64,000 nt of DNA from Jiangella asiatica (GCF_004349065.1 NZ_SMKZ01000001.1:393984-457983), one strand, 5' to 3'; shown: positions 52,515-62,260, counted from the first letter of the stretch. The notes: a model not told the origin generated them from the sequence alone. Numbers and translations are program-made.

Positions 52515-52566
52515 TTTCTAGATATCAATTTATTCCATTGACAACCTCCGGGACCGCGAATACGGT
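52515..52566. promoter_or_regulatory. Back-to-back promoters with overlapping -35 elements
   Basis: Plus strand: TTGACA (52538-52543), 17 nt, TACGGT (52561-52566). Minus strand: TTGTCA (52544-52539), 18 nt, TAGAAA (52520-52515). The two -35 hexamers share five bases, so only one polymerase can bind at a time. The surrounding AT-rich stretch also holds TCAAT-N7-ATTGA (52525-52541), a possible operator. Confidence 0.6.
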
Positions 52567-52604
52567 GCTCGGAACGTGCAGGGCCAGGCAGAAGGGAAGG
52601 CGCG

Positions 52605-54602
52605 ATGACGCGCGGACCGTGGTTGGGACCCAGATACACCAGGCGCCACGTGCTCCAGCTGGGGGGAGCCGCCGCCCTGCTCACCATGGCAGGTTCGGCC
52701 TGCTCCGGCGGCTCCGGGGACGACGACGCGCCCGCCGGCGGGGGCGCCGAGAAGGGCCCCGAGGCGCCGTCGCTGGCCGAACGGGTGGCCGCCGGTGAGC
52801 TGCCGCCGGTCGAGGAGCGGCTGCCGGCCAATCCGCTGGTGGTCGAGCCGGTCGACTCGATCGGCACCTACGGCGGGGACTGGAAGACCGCCCTGCTCGG
52901 GCCCGGCGACGTCGCCTGGCTCGCCCGCACCGGCGGCTACGAGCTGCTCATGCACTGGAGCATCGACTTCACCGAGCCGGTGCTCAACATCGCCGAGTCG
53001 GTCGAGCAGGAGGACGGCGGCCGGGCCTACACCATCGGCCTGCGCCAGGGCATGAAATGGTCCGACGGCACGCCGTTCACCGCCGACGACATCGTGTTCG
53101 CCTACACCGACGTGATCGCCAACGAGCAGCTCCTGGGTGTCCCGCGCTGGCTCACGACGGTCAGCGGGCAGCCGGCGACCATCGAGAAGGTCGACGAGGT
53201 GACGGTCCGGTTCACGTTCGCCGAGCCGCAGGGCCTGTTCATGCACAACCTCTGCATGCCCGACGAGGGTGGCCTGCTGACCAGCTACCCGCGCCACTAC
53301 CTCGAGCAGTTCCACCAGACCTACAACCCCGACGTGGCCAGCCTCGTCGCTGCCGAGGGCAAGGCCGACTGGGTGGAGCTCTTCAGCTCCAAGGTCGGCT
53401 TCTCCATCCTGCTCGACGCCGGCTTCTGGCAGAACCCGGAGCTGCCGCGGCTGGGCGCCTGGACCGTCACGACGCCGCTGGGTACCGGCGAGCAGGTAGT
53501 GCTGGAGCGCAACCCGTACTACTTCAAGACCGACCCGGACGGCTCGCAGCTGCCCTACCTCGACCGGGTCGTCTACAACGTGGTCAGCGACGAGGAGCTG
53601 ATGCTGCTCCAGGCCACCAACGGCGAGCTCGACATGCACATGCGCCACATCAACTCGCTGACCAACAAGCCGGTCCTGGCGAACAGCCGCGAGGACGGCG
53701 ACTACGACTTCTTCGACATCGTCGACGGCAAGATGAACCAGGCCGTCATGGCGCTCAACCTCGTCCATCAGGACCCGGTGCTGCGCGAGGTCTTCCAGAA
53801 CAAGGACTTCCGCATCGGCCTGTCGCACGCCATCGACCGCCAGGAGATGATCGACGCGGTCTTCCAGCAGCAGGGCGAGCCGTGGCAGGTGGCGCCGCGC
53901 GAGGAGTCGGACTTCTACGACGAGGAGTTCGCCAAGCAGTACACCGAGTACGACGTCGACCTCGCCAACGAGCACCTCGACCGCGCCGGCTACTCCCAGC
54001 GCGACGGCGACGGTTACCGGCTGCGCCCCGACGGCAACCGCATCTCCTTCGCCCTGGACGTGGCCACGCCGAGCCTGTTCCCGTTCCACCCCGACGCCAC
54101 CGAGCTCGTGGTCGGGTACTGGCAGGAGGTCGGCATCGACGTGCGCATGAACCCGATGGACCGGTCGCTGTTCATCGAGCGCCGCGAGGCCAACATCCAC
54201 GACGCGGCGGTCTGGGTGGGCGACGGCGGCCTGCTGGACGGGCTGCTCGACCCGCGGTACTACTTCCCCTCGCACACCGGCTCCAACTGGGGTGTCCCCT
54301 GGGCGAACTGGTACAACAACGCCGGCGACCCGCGGGAAGAGCCGCTGCCGCGGATCCAGGAGCAGATGGACCTCTTCGACCAGCTGCGAGCCACCGCGGA
54401 CGACGACGCGCGGATCGAGATCTTCCGGCAGATCCTGGCGATCTCCAAGGAGGAGTTCTGGCTCATCGGCACGGTGCTCCCGATGGGCGGGTACGGCATC
54501 GTCAAGAACTCATTCCGCAACGTCTACGAGCCGATGCCGGTCTCGGCGGTGTACCCCGAGCCCGGCCCGAGCCGCCCCGAGCAGTACTTCCACGCGTCGT
54601 GA
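52605..54602 (+). CDS. ABC transporter substrate-binding lipoprotein (SBP family 5, large form)
   Basis: 665 residues, longer than typical OppA. The N-terminus combines a twin-arginine motif (TRRHVLQLGGAAALL) with a lipobox-like GSAC, so a Tat-exported lipoprotein is likely. Family landmarks include YTIGLRQGMKWSDGTPFTADD, VVLERNPYYFKTDPDG, and FRIGLSHAIDRQEMIDAVF. Large members of this group often accept oligosaccharides or glycan fragments rather than peptides. It heads an operon with a sulfatase gene 8 nt downstream and the permease/ATPase genes beyond the RpiR gene. The promoter is the TTGACA/TACGGT pair just upstream. Confidence 0.9.
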   Translation: MTRGPWLGPRYTRRHVLQLGGAAALLTMAGSACSGGSGDDDAPAGGGAEKGPEAPSLAERVAAGELPPVEERLPANPLVVEPVDSIGTYGGDWKTALLGPGDVAWLARTGGYELLMHWSIDFTEPVLNIAESVEQEDGGRAYTIGLRQGMKWSDGTPFTADDIVFAYTDVIANEQLLGVPRWLTTVSGQPATIEKVDEVTVRFTFAEPQGLFMHNLCMPDEGGLLTSYPRHYLEQFHQTYNPDVASLVAAEGKADWVELFSSKVGFSILLDAGFWQNPELPRLGAWTVTTPLGTGEQVVLERNPYYFKTDPDGSQLPYLDRVVYNVVSDEELMLLQATNGELDMHMRHINSLTNKPVLANSREDGDYDFFDIVDGKMNQAVMALNLVHQDPVLREVFQNKDFRIGLSHAIDRQEMIDAVFQQQGEPWQVAPREESDFYDEEFAKQYTEYDVDLANEHLDRAGYSQRDGDGYRLRPDGNRISFALDVATPSLFPFHPDATELVVGYWQEVGIDVRMNPMDRSLFIERREANIHDAAVWVGDGGLLDGLLDPRYYFPSHTGSNWGVPWANWYNNAGDPREEPLPRIQEQMDLFDQLRATADDDARIEIFRQILAISKEEFWLIGTVLPMGGYGIVKNSFRNVYEPMPVSAVYPEPGPSRPEQYFHAS

Positions 54603-54610
54603 GGACGGCC

Positions 54611-55915
54611 ATGACGGAGACGACGCGGTCGCGGCCCAACGTGCTGGTCGTGCTGACCGACCAGCAGTTCGGCGGGGCGATGAGCTGCGCGGGCAACACC
54701 GACCTGCGCACTCCGGCGATGGACGCCCTGGCCGCGCAGGGGGTGCGGTTCCCCAACGCGTACTGCGCCCAACCGCTGTGCAGCCCGTCCAGGGCCAGCA
54801 TGATGACCGGTCTCATGCCGCACCAGACCGGCGTCACCGGCAACGCCGCGGCGATGGACGACGCGCTGCGCAAGCGGCAGCTCGGCTACCTGTTCGCCGA
54901 CGCCGGCTACGACTGCGCGTACGGCGGGAAGTGGCACCTGCCGGAGTACGACATGACCGGCGACTACGGGTTCCACCAGGTCTTCGGCTTCGGCGACGAC
55001 CACCTCGCCGACGACTGCGTCGGCTTCATCCGCGAGCGGCGTGACCGACCGTTCTTCCTCGTCGCGGCGTTCGACAACCCGCACAACATCTGCGAATGGG
55101 CCCGCAACGAGCCGCTGCCGTGGGGTGACGTGCCGGACGTCGACACCGACGAGTGCCCCAACCTGCCGGCCAACTTCCCCATCCCGCCGTACGAGCCGGA
55201 GCTTCTGCGGGTGGCCCAGGCCCAGTTCCCGCGGTGGTACCCGGTCGCCAACTGGACCGAGGACCGCTGGCGTCACTACCGGCACACCTACTACCGGCTG
55301 TGCGAGAAGGTCGACGCCGAGATCGGCCGGCTGCTCGACGCCGTCCGGGAGACCGGCGTCGAGGAGGAGACGCTGATCGTCTTCTCCAGCGACCACGGTG
55401 ACGGCATGGGGGCGCACCGCTGGAACCAGAAGTGGACGCTGTACGAGGAGTCCGTCCGGGTGCCGTTCATCGTCTCGTGGAAGGGCGTCACCACGCCCGG
55501 GCGGGTGGCCGACGACCTCGTGTCCGCCGGCGCGGACGTGCTGCCCACGCTGTGCGACTTCGCCGGTATCGAGGCGCCGGACGGGGTGGCCGGCACCAGC
55601 CGGCGCGCCGTCTGCGAGGGACGGTCCGACGAGGCCAACCCGGCGGACCAGGTAGTGGTCGAGACCCGGTGGGACACGCCGGTGCTGCCGCACGCCTACG
55701 GCCGGATGCTGCGGACCCGGCGGTACAAGTACGCCGTCTACGCCTGGGGCCAGGATCGTGAGCAACTGTTCGACCTGGACGAGGACCCCGGCGAGATGGT
55801 GAACCTGGCCCGCGACGCCCGTCATCGGCCGGTCCTGGACGAGCACCGGGCACGGCTGGCCGAGTGGTGCGACCGTACCGGTGACGATTTCCTGCGTCTG
55901 CGTCTGCGCGGCTGA
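54611..55915 (+). CDS. Sulfatase, Cys-type (formylglycine-dependent), cytoplasmic
   Basis: 434 residues. Metal-binding VLTDQQFGG (Asp17 region) is followed by the sulfatase signature CSPSRASMMTG, where Cys57 would be converted to formylglycine. Also seen are GKWHLPEY, SDHGDGMGAHR (metal Asp/His) and a KWTLYEESVRVPFI Lys. No signal peptide or membrane segment is present, so it acts in the cytoplasm. It removes sulfate from an organic ester, most likely a sulfated sugar or glycan fragment brought in by the surrounding ABC importer. No formylglycine-generating enzyme gene is in the window; it must be elsewhere. ATG 54611 follows the binding-protein stop by 8 nt. Confidence 0.92.
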   Translation: MTETTRSRPNVLVVLTDQQFGGAMSCAGNTDLRTPAMDALAAQGVRFPNAYCAQPLCSPSRASMMTGLMPHQTGVTGNAAAMDDALRKRQLGYLFADAGYDCAYGGKWHLPEYDMTGDYGFHQVFGFGDDHLADDCVGFIRERRDRPFFLVAAFDNPHNICEWARNEPLPWGDVPDVDTDECPNLPANFPIPPYEPELLRVAQAQFPRWYPVANWTEDRWRHYRHTYYRLCEKVDAEIGRLLDAVRETGVEEETLIVFSSDHGDGMGAHRWNQKWTLYEESVRVPFIVSWKGVTTPGRVADDLVSAGADVLPTLCDFAGIEAPDGVAGTSRRAVCEGRSDEANPADQVVVETRWDTPVLPHAYGRMLRTRRYKYAVYAWGQDREQLFDLDEDPGEMVNLARDARHRPVLDEHRARLAEWCDRTGDDFLRLRLRG

Positions 55916-55966
55916 TGCCGATGACGCCGCGCCGGAGCTACCGTGTGATCGGAATTGGAGCGTGAC

Positions 55967-56899
55967 ATGACCTCCGAGTCTTTGCCGGGGACACCCGAGG
56001 GTGCGGACGCGCCGTCCTGCCTGGAACGGCTGCGCCAGGCCCGACCGAACCTCAGCGGCGCGCGGGCCCGGGTCGCCGACACGATCCTGGCCGACCCGTG
56101 GAAGGTCCGCGGCGTCGCCATCCAGGTGCTGGCCCAGGCGGCCGGTGCCTCGGAGAACGCCGTCAGCCGGCTCACCCACGTGCTGGGCTACTCCGGCTAC
56201 CGCGAGTTCGCGCAGGCGCTCTCCCTCGACCTGGGCAAGACCCTCGGCTTCTACCACTCGCACCCGGTCGACCTGGCACTGGAGACCAGGGCCGGCACCG
56301 GCGGGGTCAGCGACCTCATCCAGCGGGTCATGGCGCTGGAGGTCGAGTGCATGCAGGACACCCTGACCAACCTCTCCGAGCCGGCGCTGCGCCACGTCGT
56401 CAACCGGCTGGCGACGGCGCCGGCGGTGCTGCTCGTGGGCACGGGGACGGCGGCGCCGCTGTGCCAGATGCTGTCGTACCGCCTGGCGAGCATCGGGGTG
56501 GCCGTGGCCTGGACCTCCGACCCGATGATGATGCTGGCGCAGGTCTCGCGGCTGCAGCAAGGTGACCTCGTCCTGGGCATCTCGTACTCCGGCCGGTCCC
56601 GCGACACCGTCCAGGCGCTGCACTACGCGAAGAGCCACGGTGTCGAGACGGCGGCGCTGACGGCCAACCCGCAGTCACCTCTCGGCGACGTAGTCCAGAC
56701 GTCGCTGACCATCTTCAGTTCAGCGGTGTCTCGCGGCTCGGCCCAGTTCAGCGCGCGCGTGGCCGGACTGGCCCTGCTCGAGGCGATCGCGACGGCGGTC
56801 GCGGAGGCCAAGGGCGGCACCTCGCTGGCGGCCCTGGAGGAGCTGGGGGCCAGCCAAGGGCGACTCAACGACCTGCCGCCGGACTGGCGCGGCGACTAG
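55967..56899 (+). CDS. RpiR/MurR family transcriptional regulator with SIS domain
   Basis: 310 residues from ATG 55967 (GGAG 6 nt upstream; a TTG at 55955 would remove the SD). The N-terminal HTH_6 domain spans about residues 15-90 (IQVLAQAAGASENAVSRLTH). A SIS sugar-phosphate-binding domain follows at about 130-270 (VLLVGTGTAAPLCQMLSYRL, VLGISYSGRSRDTVQALHYA). RpiR proteins sense phosphorylated sugars such as MurNAc-6-P or GlcNAc-6-P. Its place between the sulfatase and the permeases says it regulates this import operon. The ligand is inferred to be a sugar phosphate made from the imported compound. Confidence 0.9.
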   Translation: MTSESLPGTPEGADAPSCLERLRQARPNLSGARARVADTILADPWKVRGVAIQVLAQAAGASENAVSRLTHVLGYSGYREFAQALSLDLGKTLGFYHSHPVDLALETRAGTGGVSDLIQRVMALEVECMQDTLTNLSEPALRHVVNRLATAPAVLLVGTGTAAPLCQMLSYRLASIGVAVAWTSDPMMMLAQVSRLQQGDLVLGISYSGRSRDTVQALHYAKSHGVETAALTANPQSPLGDVVQTSLTIFSSAVSRGSAQFSARVAGLALLEAIATAVAEAKGGTSLAALEELGASQGRLNDLPPDWRGD

Positions 56900-57016
56900 C
56901 CACGCCGGGGCGGTCACCGACCGCACTCGCACGCGACCGGCCATCGGGCCGTCGCCATCTCGTCTCCCGCCTTCGACGTGCCGTTCACCCGACCACATGG
57001 GGGGTGTCGTTTCTCC

Positions 57017-57958
57017 ATGGCCGCATTCATCGCGCGCCGGTTCCTGTACATGGTCCCGACCGTGTTCCTGATCTCGCTGGTGGCGTTCGTCATCATCCAA
57101 CTGCCGCCCGGTGACTACCTGACCACACTCATGGCGCAGTACGCGTCGCAGGGCGAGTCGCTGGACCAGGCCCAGCTGGACGCGATGAACGAGCGCTACG
57201 GGCTGGACCAGCCCTTCTTCGTGCAGTACTGGAAGTGGATCTCGGGCATCATGTTCCACCTGGACTTCGGACAGTCCTTCGAGTGGAGCCAGTCGGTGTC
57301 CGGCCTGCTCGCCGACCGGCTGCCGCTGACCATGGCGCTCGCCGGCCTGACCCTGCTGCTGACGTGGTTCGTCGCGGTGCCGCTCGGGGTCTTCTCCGCG
57401 GTGAAGCAGTACTCCATCGGCGACTACGTCGCCACGACCATCGGGTTCCTCGGACTGGCGACGCCGAACTTCCTGCTCGCGCTGGTCATGCTGTGGGTCG
57501 CGTTCAGCACGTTCGGGCTCTCCGTCGGTGAGGCGAACCCGGTGACCTTCGCCATCGCGATCCTCGTCCTGGGTACGGCGGGCACCGCCGGGCTGATCCG
57601 GATCCTGCGCGCGAACCTCCTCGACGAGCTGCGAAAACCGTACGTGGTGGCGGCTCGGGCCCAGGGGTTGCCGGAGGGGCGGCTGCTGGTGAAGTACCCC
57701 TTGCGGGTCGCGATGAACCCGTTCTTTTCGACCATCGGCTGGCTGCTGCCGAGTCTCGTCGGCGGTGAGGTGATCGTCGCGACGGTGATGAACCTCAACA
57801 CCGTCGGGCCGCTGCTCCTGGGCGCGTTGCGCAGCCAGGACATGTACCTCGCCGGCTCGATCATCCTGATTCTCGGCGTCCTGACGGTGCTCGGGACGCT
57901 CATCTCCGACATCGCCCTGGCCTGGCTCGATCCTCGGGTCCGGCTCCGCTACCGGTAG
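57017..57958 (+). CDS. ABC transporter permease (DppB/OppB-like)
   Basis: 313 residues from ATG 57017; a GTG at 56978 gives a 13-residue extension without membrane character and with no better SD. Six helices, and the N-terminal FIARRFLYMVPTVFLISLVA with the PPGDYL turn, are typical. The coupling segment YVVAARAQGLPEGRLL and the end WLDPRVRLRY are conserved. The permease pairs with the DppC-like protein downstream. It begins 117 nt after the RpiR gene, the largest gap inside this operon, so a second promoter there is possible. Confidence 0.92.
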   Translation: MAAFIARRFLYMVPTVFLISLVAFVIIQLPPGDYLTTLMAQYASQGESLDQAQLDAMNERYGLDQPFFVQYWKWISGIMFHLDFGQSFEWSQSVSGLLADRLPLTMALAGLTLLLTWFVAVPLGVFSAVKQYSIGDYVATTIGFLGLATPNFLLALVMLWVAFSTFGLSVGEANPVTFAIAILVLGTAGTAGLIRILRANLLDELRKPYVVAARAQGLPEGRLLVKYPLRVAMNPFFSTIGWLLPSLVGGEVIVATVMNLNTVGPLLLGALRSQDMYLAGSIILILGVLTVLGTLISDIALAWLDPRVRLRYR

Positions 57959-57968
57959 GGAGAGCGAC

Positions 57969-59123
57969 ATGACGCAGCAGTTGCCGCCGGCCGGGCCAGC
58001 GGCCGAACCGGCGGTCCAGGACGTCGCGCCCGCGGCCGTGTCGGTGGCCTCGCAGTGGCGCCTCATGTGGTGGCGGTTCCGCAAGCACAAGCTGGCGCTG
58101 GCCGGCCTCGTCGTGACCGCGACGCTGTACCTCGTCGCCGTCTTCGCCGGCTTCCTGGCCCCGTACGACTCCAGCCACCTGGACCCCGAGTACACCTACG
58201 CGCCGCCGCAGCGGCTGCACGTCGTCGACACCAGCGACGGCTGGGACTGGGGGCTCTACGTCAACGGCTACACCGCCGAGCAGGACCCGGAGACGCTGGA
58301 GATCCGGTTCGAGGTCGACGAGGACACCAAGGTGCCGGTCGAGCTGTTCGCCCGTGGCCCGTCCTACACGCTGTTCGGCCTGATCGAGACGAACATCCAC
58401 GTGATCGGGCCGGCCGACCCCGACGGTCCGCCGATGTACCTGCTCGGCGCGGACCGGCTCGGCCGCGACCAGCTCTCGCGCATCATCCACGGCACCCGGG
58501 TTTCGATGTCGGTCGGCCTGGTGGGTGTGGCGGTCGCGTTCGTGCTCGGCGTCACGCTGGGCGGGGTCTCCGGCTACCTGGGCGGCAAGGTCGACACCGT
58601 CATCCAGCGCATGGTCGAGTTCTTCATGTCGCTGCCGACGCTGCCGCTGTGGCTGGGCCTGGCGGCCGCGGTGCCTACCGACTGGGGACCGCTGGCGCGA
58701 TACTTCATGATCACCGTCGTGCTGTCGTTCGTGGCGTGGACGAGCCTCGCCCGGGAAGTCCGCGGCAGGTTCCTGTCGCTGCGCGAGGAGGACTTCGTCA
58801 TGGCGGCGAAGCTCGACGGGGTCGGCCGGCGGGCGATCATCTTCAGCCACATGCTGCCGTCGTTCACCTCGCACCTCATCGCAACCCTGACGCTGTCGAT
58901 CCCGGCCATGATCCTGGCCGAGACGGCGCTGTCCTTCCTCGGCCTGGGCCTGCAGCCACCGGTGGTGTCGTGGGGCGTGCTGTTGCAGGAAGCGCAGCAG
59001 ATCCGGGTGATCTCGACCGCACCCTGGCTGCTGTTGCCCGGACTGGCGGTCGTCGTCGCGGTCCTGTCGCTGAACTTCATGGGTGACGGACTGCGCGACG
59101 CCGCCGACCCGTATCGACGATGA
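57969..59123 (+). CDS. ABC transporter permease (DppC/OppC-like) with periplasmic insertion
   Basis: 384 residues, about 80 longer than a standard DppC. After the first helix (about residues 42-62) there is a hydrophilic insertion of roughly 90 residues (HLDPEYTYAPPQRLHVVDTS, YVNGYTAEQDPE) before the usual LLGADRLGRDQLSRIIHGTR loop. The insertion would face the outside and may contact the large binding protein. The core helices, the REVRGRFLSLREEDFVMAAK coupling region and the end RDAADPYRR are normal. Start ATG 57969, 10 nt after the partner permease. Confidence 0.9.
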   Translation: MTQQLPPAGPAAEPAVQDVAPAAVSVASQWRLMWWRFRKHKLALAGLVVTATLYLVAVFAGFLAPYDSSHLDPEYTYAPPQRLHVVDTSDGWDWGLYVNGYTAEQDPETLEIRFEVDEDTKVPVELFARGPSYTLFGLIETNIHVIGPADPDGPPMYLLGADRLGRDQLSRIIHGTRVSMSVGLVGVAVAFVLGVTLGGVSGYLGGKVDTVIQRMVEFFMSLPTLPLWLGLAAAVPTDWGPLARYFMITVVLSFVAWTSLAREVRGRFLSLREEDFVMAAKLDGVGRRAIIFSHMLPSFTSHLIATLTLSIPAMILAETALSFLGLGLQPPVVSWGVLLQEAQQIRVISTAPWLLLPGLAVVVAVLSLNFMGDGLRDAADPYRR

Positions 59124-59145
59124 CCACACGAGGACGGGACTCCGT

Positions 59146-61380
59146 ATGACTGCGCACAGAGACGACACCGGCCGCGGCGTCGGCGTGGTGGCCGGCCTGG
59201 ACAGCCCGGCTCCGGCCGACCCCCGGCAGGTCGGGCGCGAGCTGGCCGCGTCGGGCACCATCCTGCGGATCGACGGGCTACGGACGTACTTCCACACCGA
59301 CGAGAGCGTGGTGAAAGCCGTCGACGGCGTCAGCCTCGACGTGCCGCGCGGCCGCACCATCTGCGTCGTCGGCGAGTCCGGCTGCGGCAAATCCATCACC
59401 GCCCGCTCGGTGCTCGGGCTGGTCGACGCGCCAGGACGGATCGAGGCCGGCCACCTCTGGTGGCATCCGGACCCGGAGGCACCCGCGGTCGACCTGGCCG
59501 CGCTGGACCCGCACGGCGCCGAGATCCGCCAGGTCCGCGGCGGCCAGATCGGCATGGTGTTCCAGGAGCCGATGGCGTCGCTGTCGCCGATGTACTCGAT
59601 CGGTGACCAGCTCGTCCAGGCGATCCGGCTGCACCGACCGGTGTCGGCGGCGGAGGCCAAGGAGCTCGCGATCGCGCAGCTGGCCCGGGTCGGGATACCG
59701 CAGCCGGAGCGGCGCTTCGACTCCTACTCGTTCCAGTTGTCCGGCGGCATGTGCCAGCGGGTGATGATCGCCATCGCGTTGTCCTGCGACCCGGCGCTGC
59801 TCATCGCCGACGAGCCGACGACCGCTCTCGACGTCACCACGCAGGCCCGCATCCTCGACCTGATCGCGCAGCTGCAGGACGAAACCGGGATGTCGGTCAT
59901 GTTCATCACGCACGACCTCGGCGTGGTGGCCGAGATCGCCGACGACGTCACGGTGATGTACCTGGGCACCGTCGCCGAACAGGGCTCGGTGACCGACATC
60001 TTCGACCGCCCCGAGCATCCGTACACGCGGGCGCTGCTGGAGTCGGTGCCGACCCTGGGCCAGGCCCGCAGCGAGCGGCTGGCGGCCATCGCCGGCATGG
60101 TGCCGTCGCCGGACGACCGGCCCACCGGCTGCCCGTTCCACACCCGGTGCCCGTCGGTCATGCCCGGGCTGTGCGACGTCACGCCGCCGGCCGTGCGACA
60201 GGTCGGGGACCGGCACGAGGCCGCCTGCCACCTGCACGATCCCGACGTCGAACGGCCGCCGGTGCCGGCCGCGCCGGCACCGAACACCGCGACGCTCACC
60301 GGGGCCGAGGACCGGTCGCCGGCGGTGGCGCCGGACGAGGCGGAGCCGCTGCTGTCGGTGCGCGGGCTGCGGATGACGTTCCCGGTCAAGAAGGGGTTCT
60401 TCGGCCGCACGGTCGGTCACGTCCAGGCCGTCGACGACGTCGACCTCGACATCCGGCCGGGGGAGACGCTCGGTCTGGTCGGCGAGTCCGGCTGTGGCAA
60501 GACGACGCTGGGCCGGTGCATCGCCCGGGCCCTCGACCCGACCGCCGGCACCATCCGCTACCGGGACCCCCGCGGCGGTGCCGAGGTCGATCTGGCCCAG
60601 CTGGAGGCCAACCAGCTGCGGCCGTACCGCGAGCACATCCGGGTGATCTTCCAGGACCCGTTCGGCTCGCTGAACCCGCGCAAGACGCTGCTCCAGCTGA
60701 TCGCCGAGCCGCTGCGGCACATCCGCTCCGAGCGGGTGGACAGCTCCATCGAGGACCGGGTGGCGGCCATGCTGCGCCGCGTCGGGCTGCGTCCGGAGTT
60801 CATGCGCCGCTACCCGCACGCGTTCTCCGGCGGGCAGCGCCAGCGCATCAACATCGCCCGCGCCCTCATCACCAACCCCCGGCTGGTCATCGCCGACGAG
60901 GCGGTCTCGGCGCTGGACGTGTCGATTCGCGCGCAGATCCTCAACCTCCTCAGCGACCTGCAGGACGAGTACCAGCTGACCTACCTGTTCATCTCCCACG
61001 ACCTGTCGGTGGTCGAGCACATCTGCGACCGGGTCGCCGTCATGTACCTCGGCCGGATCGTCGAGCAGGCCGAGACCGAGGAGGTGTTCCAGCGGCCCGG
61101 GCACCCATACACCGAGGCGCTGCTGTCGGCGGTCCCGGTACCCGACCCGCACCTGCGCGGCGCGGGCCGGCGCATCCGGCTCGCCGACGACCTGCCCGAC
61201 CCGGCGAACCCGCCGTCCGGGTGCCCGTTCCACACCCGGTGCCCGCACCGCCGGGCCGAGCGCTGCGCCGACGAGCGGCCGCTGCTCCAGCTGTCGCCGA
61301 CGGGATCGAGCGAGCACCTGGCCGCCTGTCACTACGCCGACGAGCTGAGCCTCGCCGGTGTCGCCGACCCGCTGTCCTGA
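59146..61380 (+). CDS. Fused two-domain ABC transporter ATPase (DppD-DppF type)
   Basis: 744 residues. Two complete ATPase domains lie in one chain. The first (about 40-360) has Walker [11 protein letters not shown], signature [14 protein letters not shown], Walker [13 protein letters not shown] and a Cys tail ([15 protein letters not shown]). The second (about 400-735) has [36 protein letters not shown] and [15 protein letters not shown]. The fusion replaces the usual separate DppD and DppF genes and ties their stoichiometry 1:1. It powers the importer of the operon. ATG 59146 follows the DppC-like stop by 22 nt. Confidence 0.92.
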   Translation: MTAHRDDTGRGVGVVAGLDSPAPADPRQVGRELAASGTILRIDGLRTYFHTDESVVKAVDGVSLDVPRGRTICVVGESGCGKSITARSVLGLVDAPGRIEAGHLWWHPDPEAPAVDLAALDPHGAEIRQVRGGQIGMVFQEPMASLSPMYSIGDQLVQAIRLHRPVSAAEAKELAIAQLARVGIPQPERRFDSYSFQLSGGMCQRVMIAIALSCDPALLIADEPTTALDVTTQARILDLIAQLQDETGMSVMFITHDLGVVAEIADDVTVMYLGTVAEQGSVTDIFDRPEHPYTRALLESVPTLGQARSERLAAIAGMVPSPDDRPTGCPFHTRCPSVMPGLCDVTPPAVRQVGDRHEAACHLHDPDVERPPVPAAPAPNTATLTGAEDRSPAVAPDEAEPLLSVRGLRMTFPVKKGFFGRTVGHVQAVDDVDLDIRPGETLGLVGESGCGKTTLGRCIARALDPTAGTIRYRDPRGGAEVDLAQLEANQLRPYREHIRVIFQDPFGSLNPRKTLLQLIAEPLRHIRSERVDSSIEDRVAAMLRRVGLRPEFMRRYPHAFSGGQRQRINIARALITNPRLVIADEAVSALDVSIRAQILNLLSDLQDEYQLTYLFISHDLSVVEHICDRVAVMYLGRIVEQAETEEVFQRPGHPYTEALLSAVPVPDPHLRGAGRRIRLADDLPDPANPPSGCPFHTRCPHRRAERCADERPLLQLSPTGSSEHLAACHYADELSLAGVADPLS

Positions 61381-61400
61381 TCACCCCGCTCGTTTTTCGA

Positions 61401-61456
61401 TTGACGAGGCGACCGGCCTGACATAGTTTCGAACTGTCTGTTGCGAACAGCGAAAC
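61401..61456 (+). promoter_or_regulatory. Promoter with nested operator before the SDR gene
   Basis: TTGACG (61401-61406) and TAGTTT (61424-61429) are 17 nt apart. An outer dyad GTTTCG (61426-61431)/CGAAAC (61451-61456) and an inner dyad CTGTT-GCG-AACAG (61438-61450) start at the -10 and cover the transcription start. A repressor is expected to sit here. Confidence 0.6.
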
Positions 61457-61472
61457 GTCGTCGGAGGTGAGC

Positions 61473-62246
61473 GTGCGCGACGGGCGACTGGCCGGACGGG
61501 CGGCGCTGGTGACCGGGGCTTCGCGCGGCATCGGCGCGGCCGTGGCCAGGGCGTTCGCCGCCGAGGGCGCCGCCGTAGCCATCGCACACGAGCCGCACCC
61601 CGAGATGGCCACCCTCGCCGAGAAGCTCGCCGCCGAGCTGCGCGGCACCGACGCCACCGCCGTCGCCCTCGGTGCCGACCTCGCCGACTCCGACGCGGTC
61701 GACGCTCTGGTGGCGGCCGCGCGGCAGGAGGTCGGCCGGCTCGACGTCGTCGTCGCCAACGCCGCCGCCACGAGCCGCACCCCGTGGCGCGAGATCGGTG
61801 TGGACGACTGGGGTCGGGTCATGGATGTCAACCTGCGCGCCACCTGGCTGCTGGCCCGCGCCGCGCACCCCGACCTCGCGGCTGGCGGGCACGGCTCGAT
61901 CATCACCGTCACGAGCGTCATGGTGGCCACCGGTCAGGCTGGCTCGCTGCACTACACCTCGAGCAAGGCGGGCATCGTCGGGCTCACCCGGGCGCTGGCC
62001 CGCGAGGTGGGGCCCGACGGCGTCCGGGTCAACGCCGTCATGCCCGGCGCCATCCGGACCGAGCGCGAGGAGGAGCTGGTGCCCGACGCGGACGAGGCCT
62101 TCGCGGCCGTCACCGCCGTGCAGGCGCTGAAGCGGCGCGGCACCGCGGCCGACCTCGTCGGCACGTTCGTCTTCCTGGCCAGTGACGACAGCTCGTTCAT
62201 CACCGGTCAGGTCATCAACGTCGACGGCGGCTGGGTGCACTGGTGA
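61473..62246 (+). CDS. SDR family oxidoreductase
   Basis: 257 residues. GTG 61473 is preferred over GTG 61467 because GGAGG ends 5 nt before it. The Rossmann motif TGASRGIGAAVARAF is at about residue 12, the catalytic Ser/Tyr/Lys in TSVMVATGQAGSLHYTSSKAG, and the end is FITGQVINVDGGWVHW. It carries out a keto/hydroxyl step, probably on a sugar or sugar acid. It has its own promoter and operator after the importer operon, so it may be induced separately or by the same signal. Confidence 0.9.
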   Translation: MRDGRLAGRAALVTGASRGIGAAVARAFAAEGAAVAIAHEPHPEMATLAEKLAAELRGTDATAVALGADLADSDAVDALVAAARQEVGRLDVVVANAAATSRTPWREIGVDDWGRVMDVNLRATWLLARAAHPDLAAGGHGSIITVTSVMVATGQAGSLHYTSSKAGIVGLTRALAREVGPDGVRVNAVMPGAIRTEREEELVPDADEAFAAVTAVQALKRRGTAADLVGTFVFLASDDSSFITGQVINVDGGWVHW

Positions 62247-62260
62247 GCGCGGCCGTGCCG

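Noticed and set aside
59278..61332. A 684-codon minus-strand open frame, and similar ones at 43427-45334 and 52530-54275
   Set aside because: All are antisense to genes with clear domains. GC-rich codon bias leaves the opposite frame open; no family pattern was visible.
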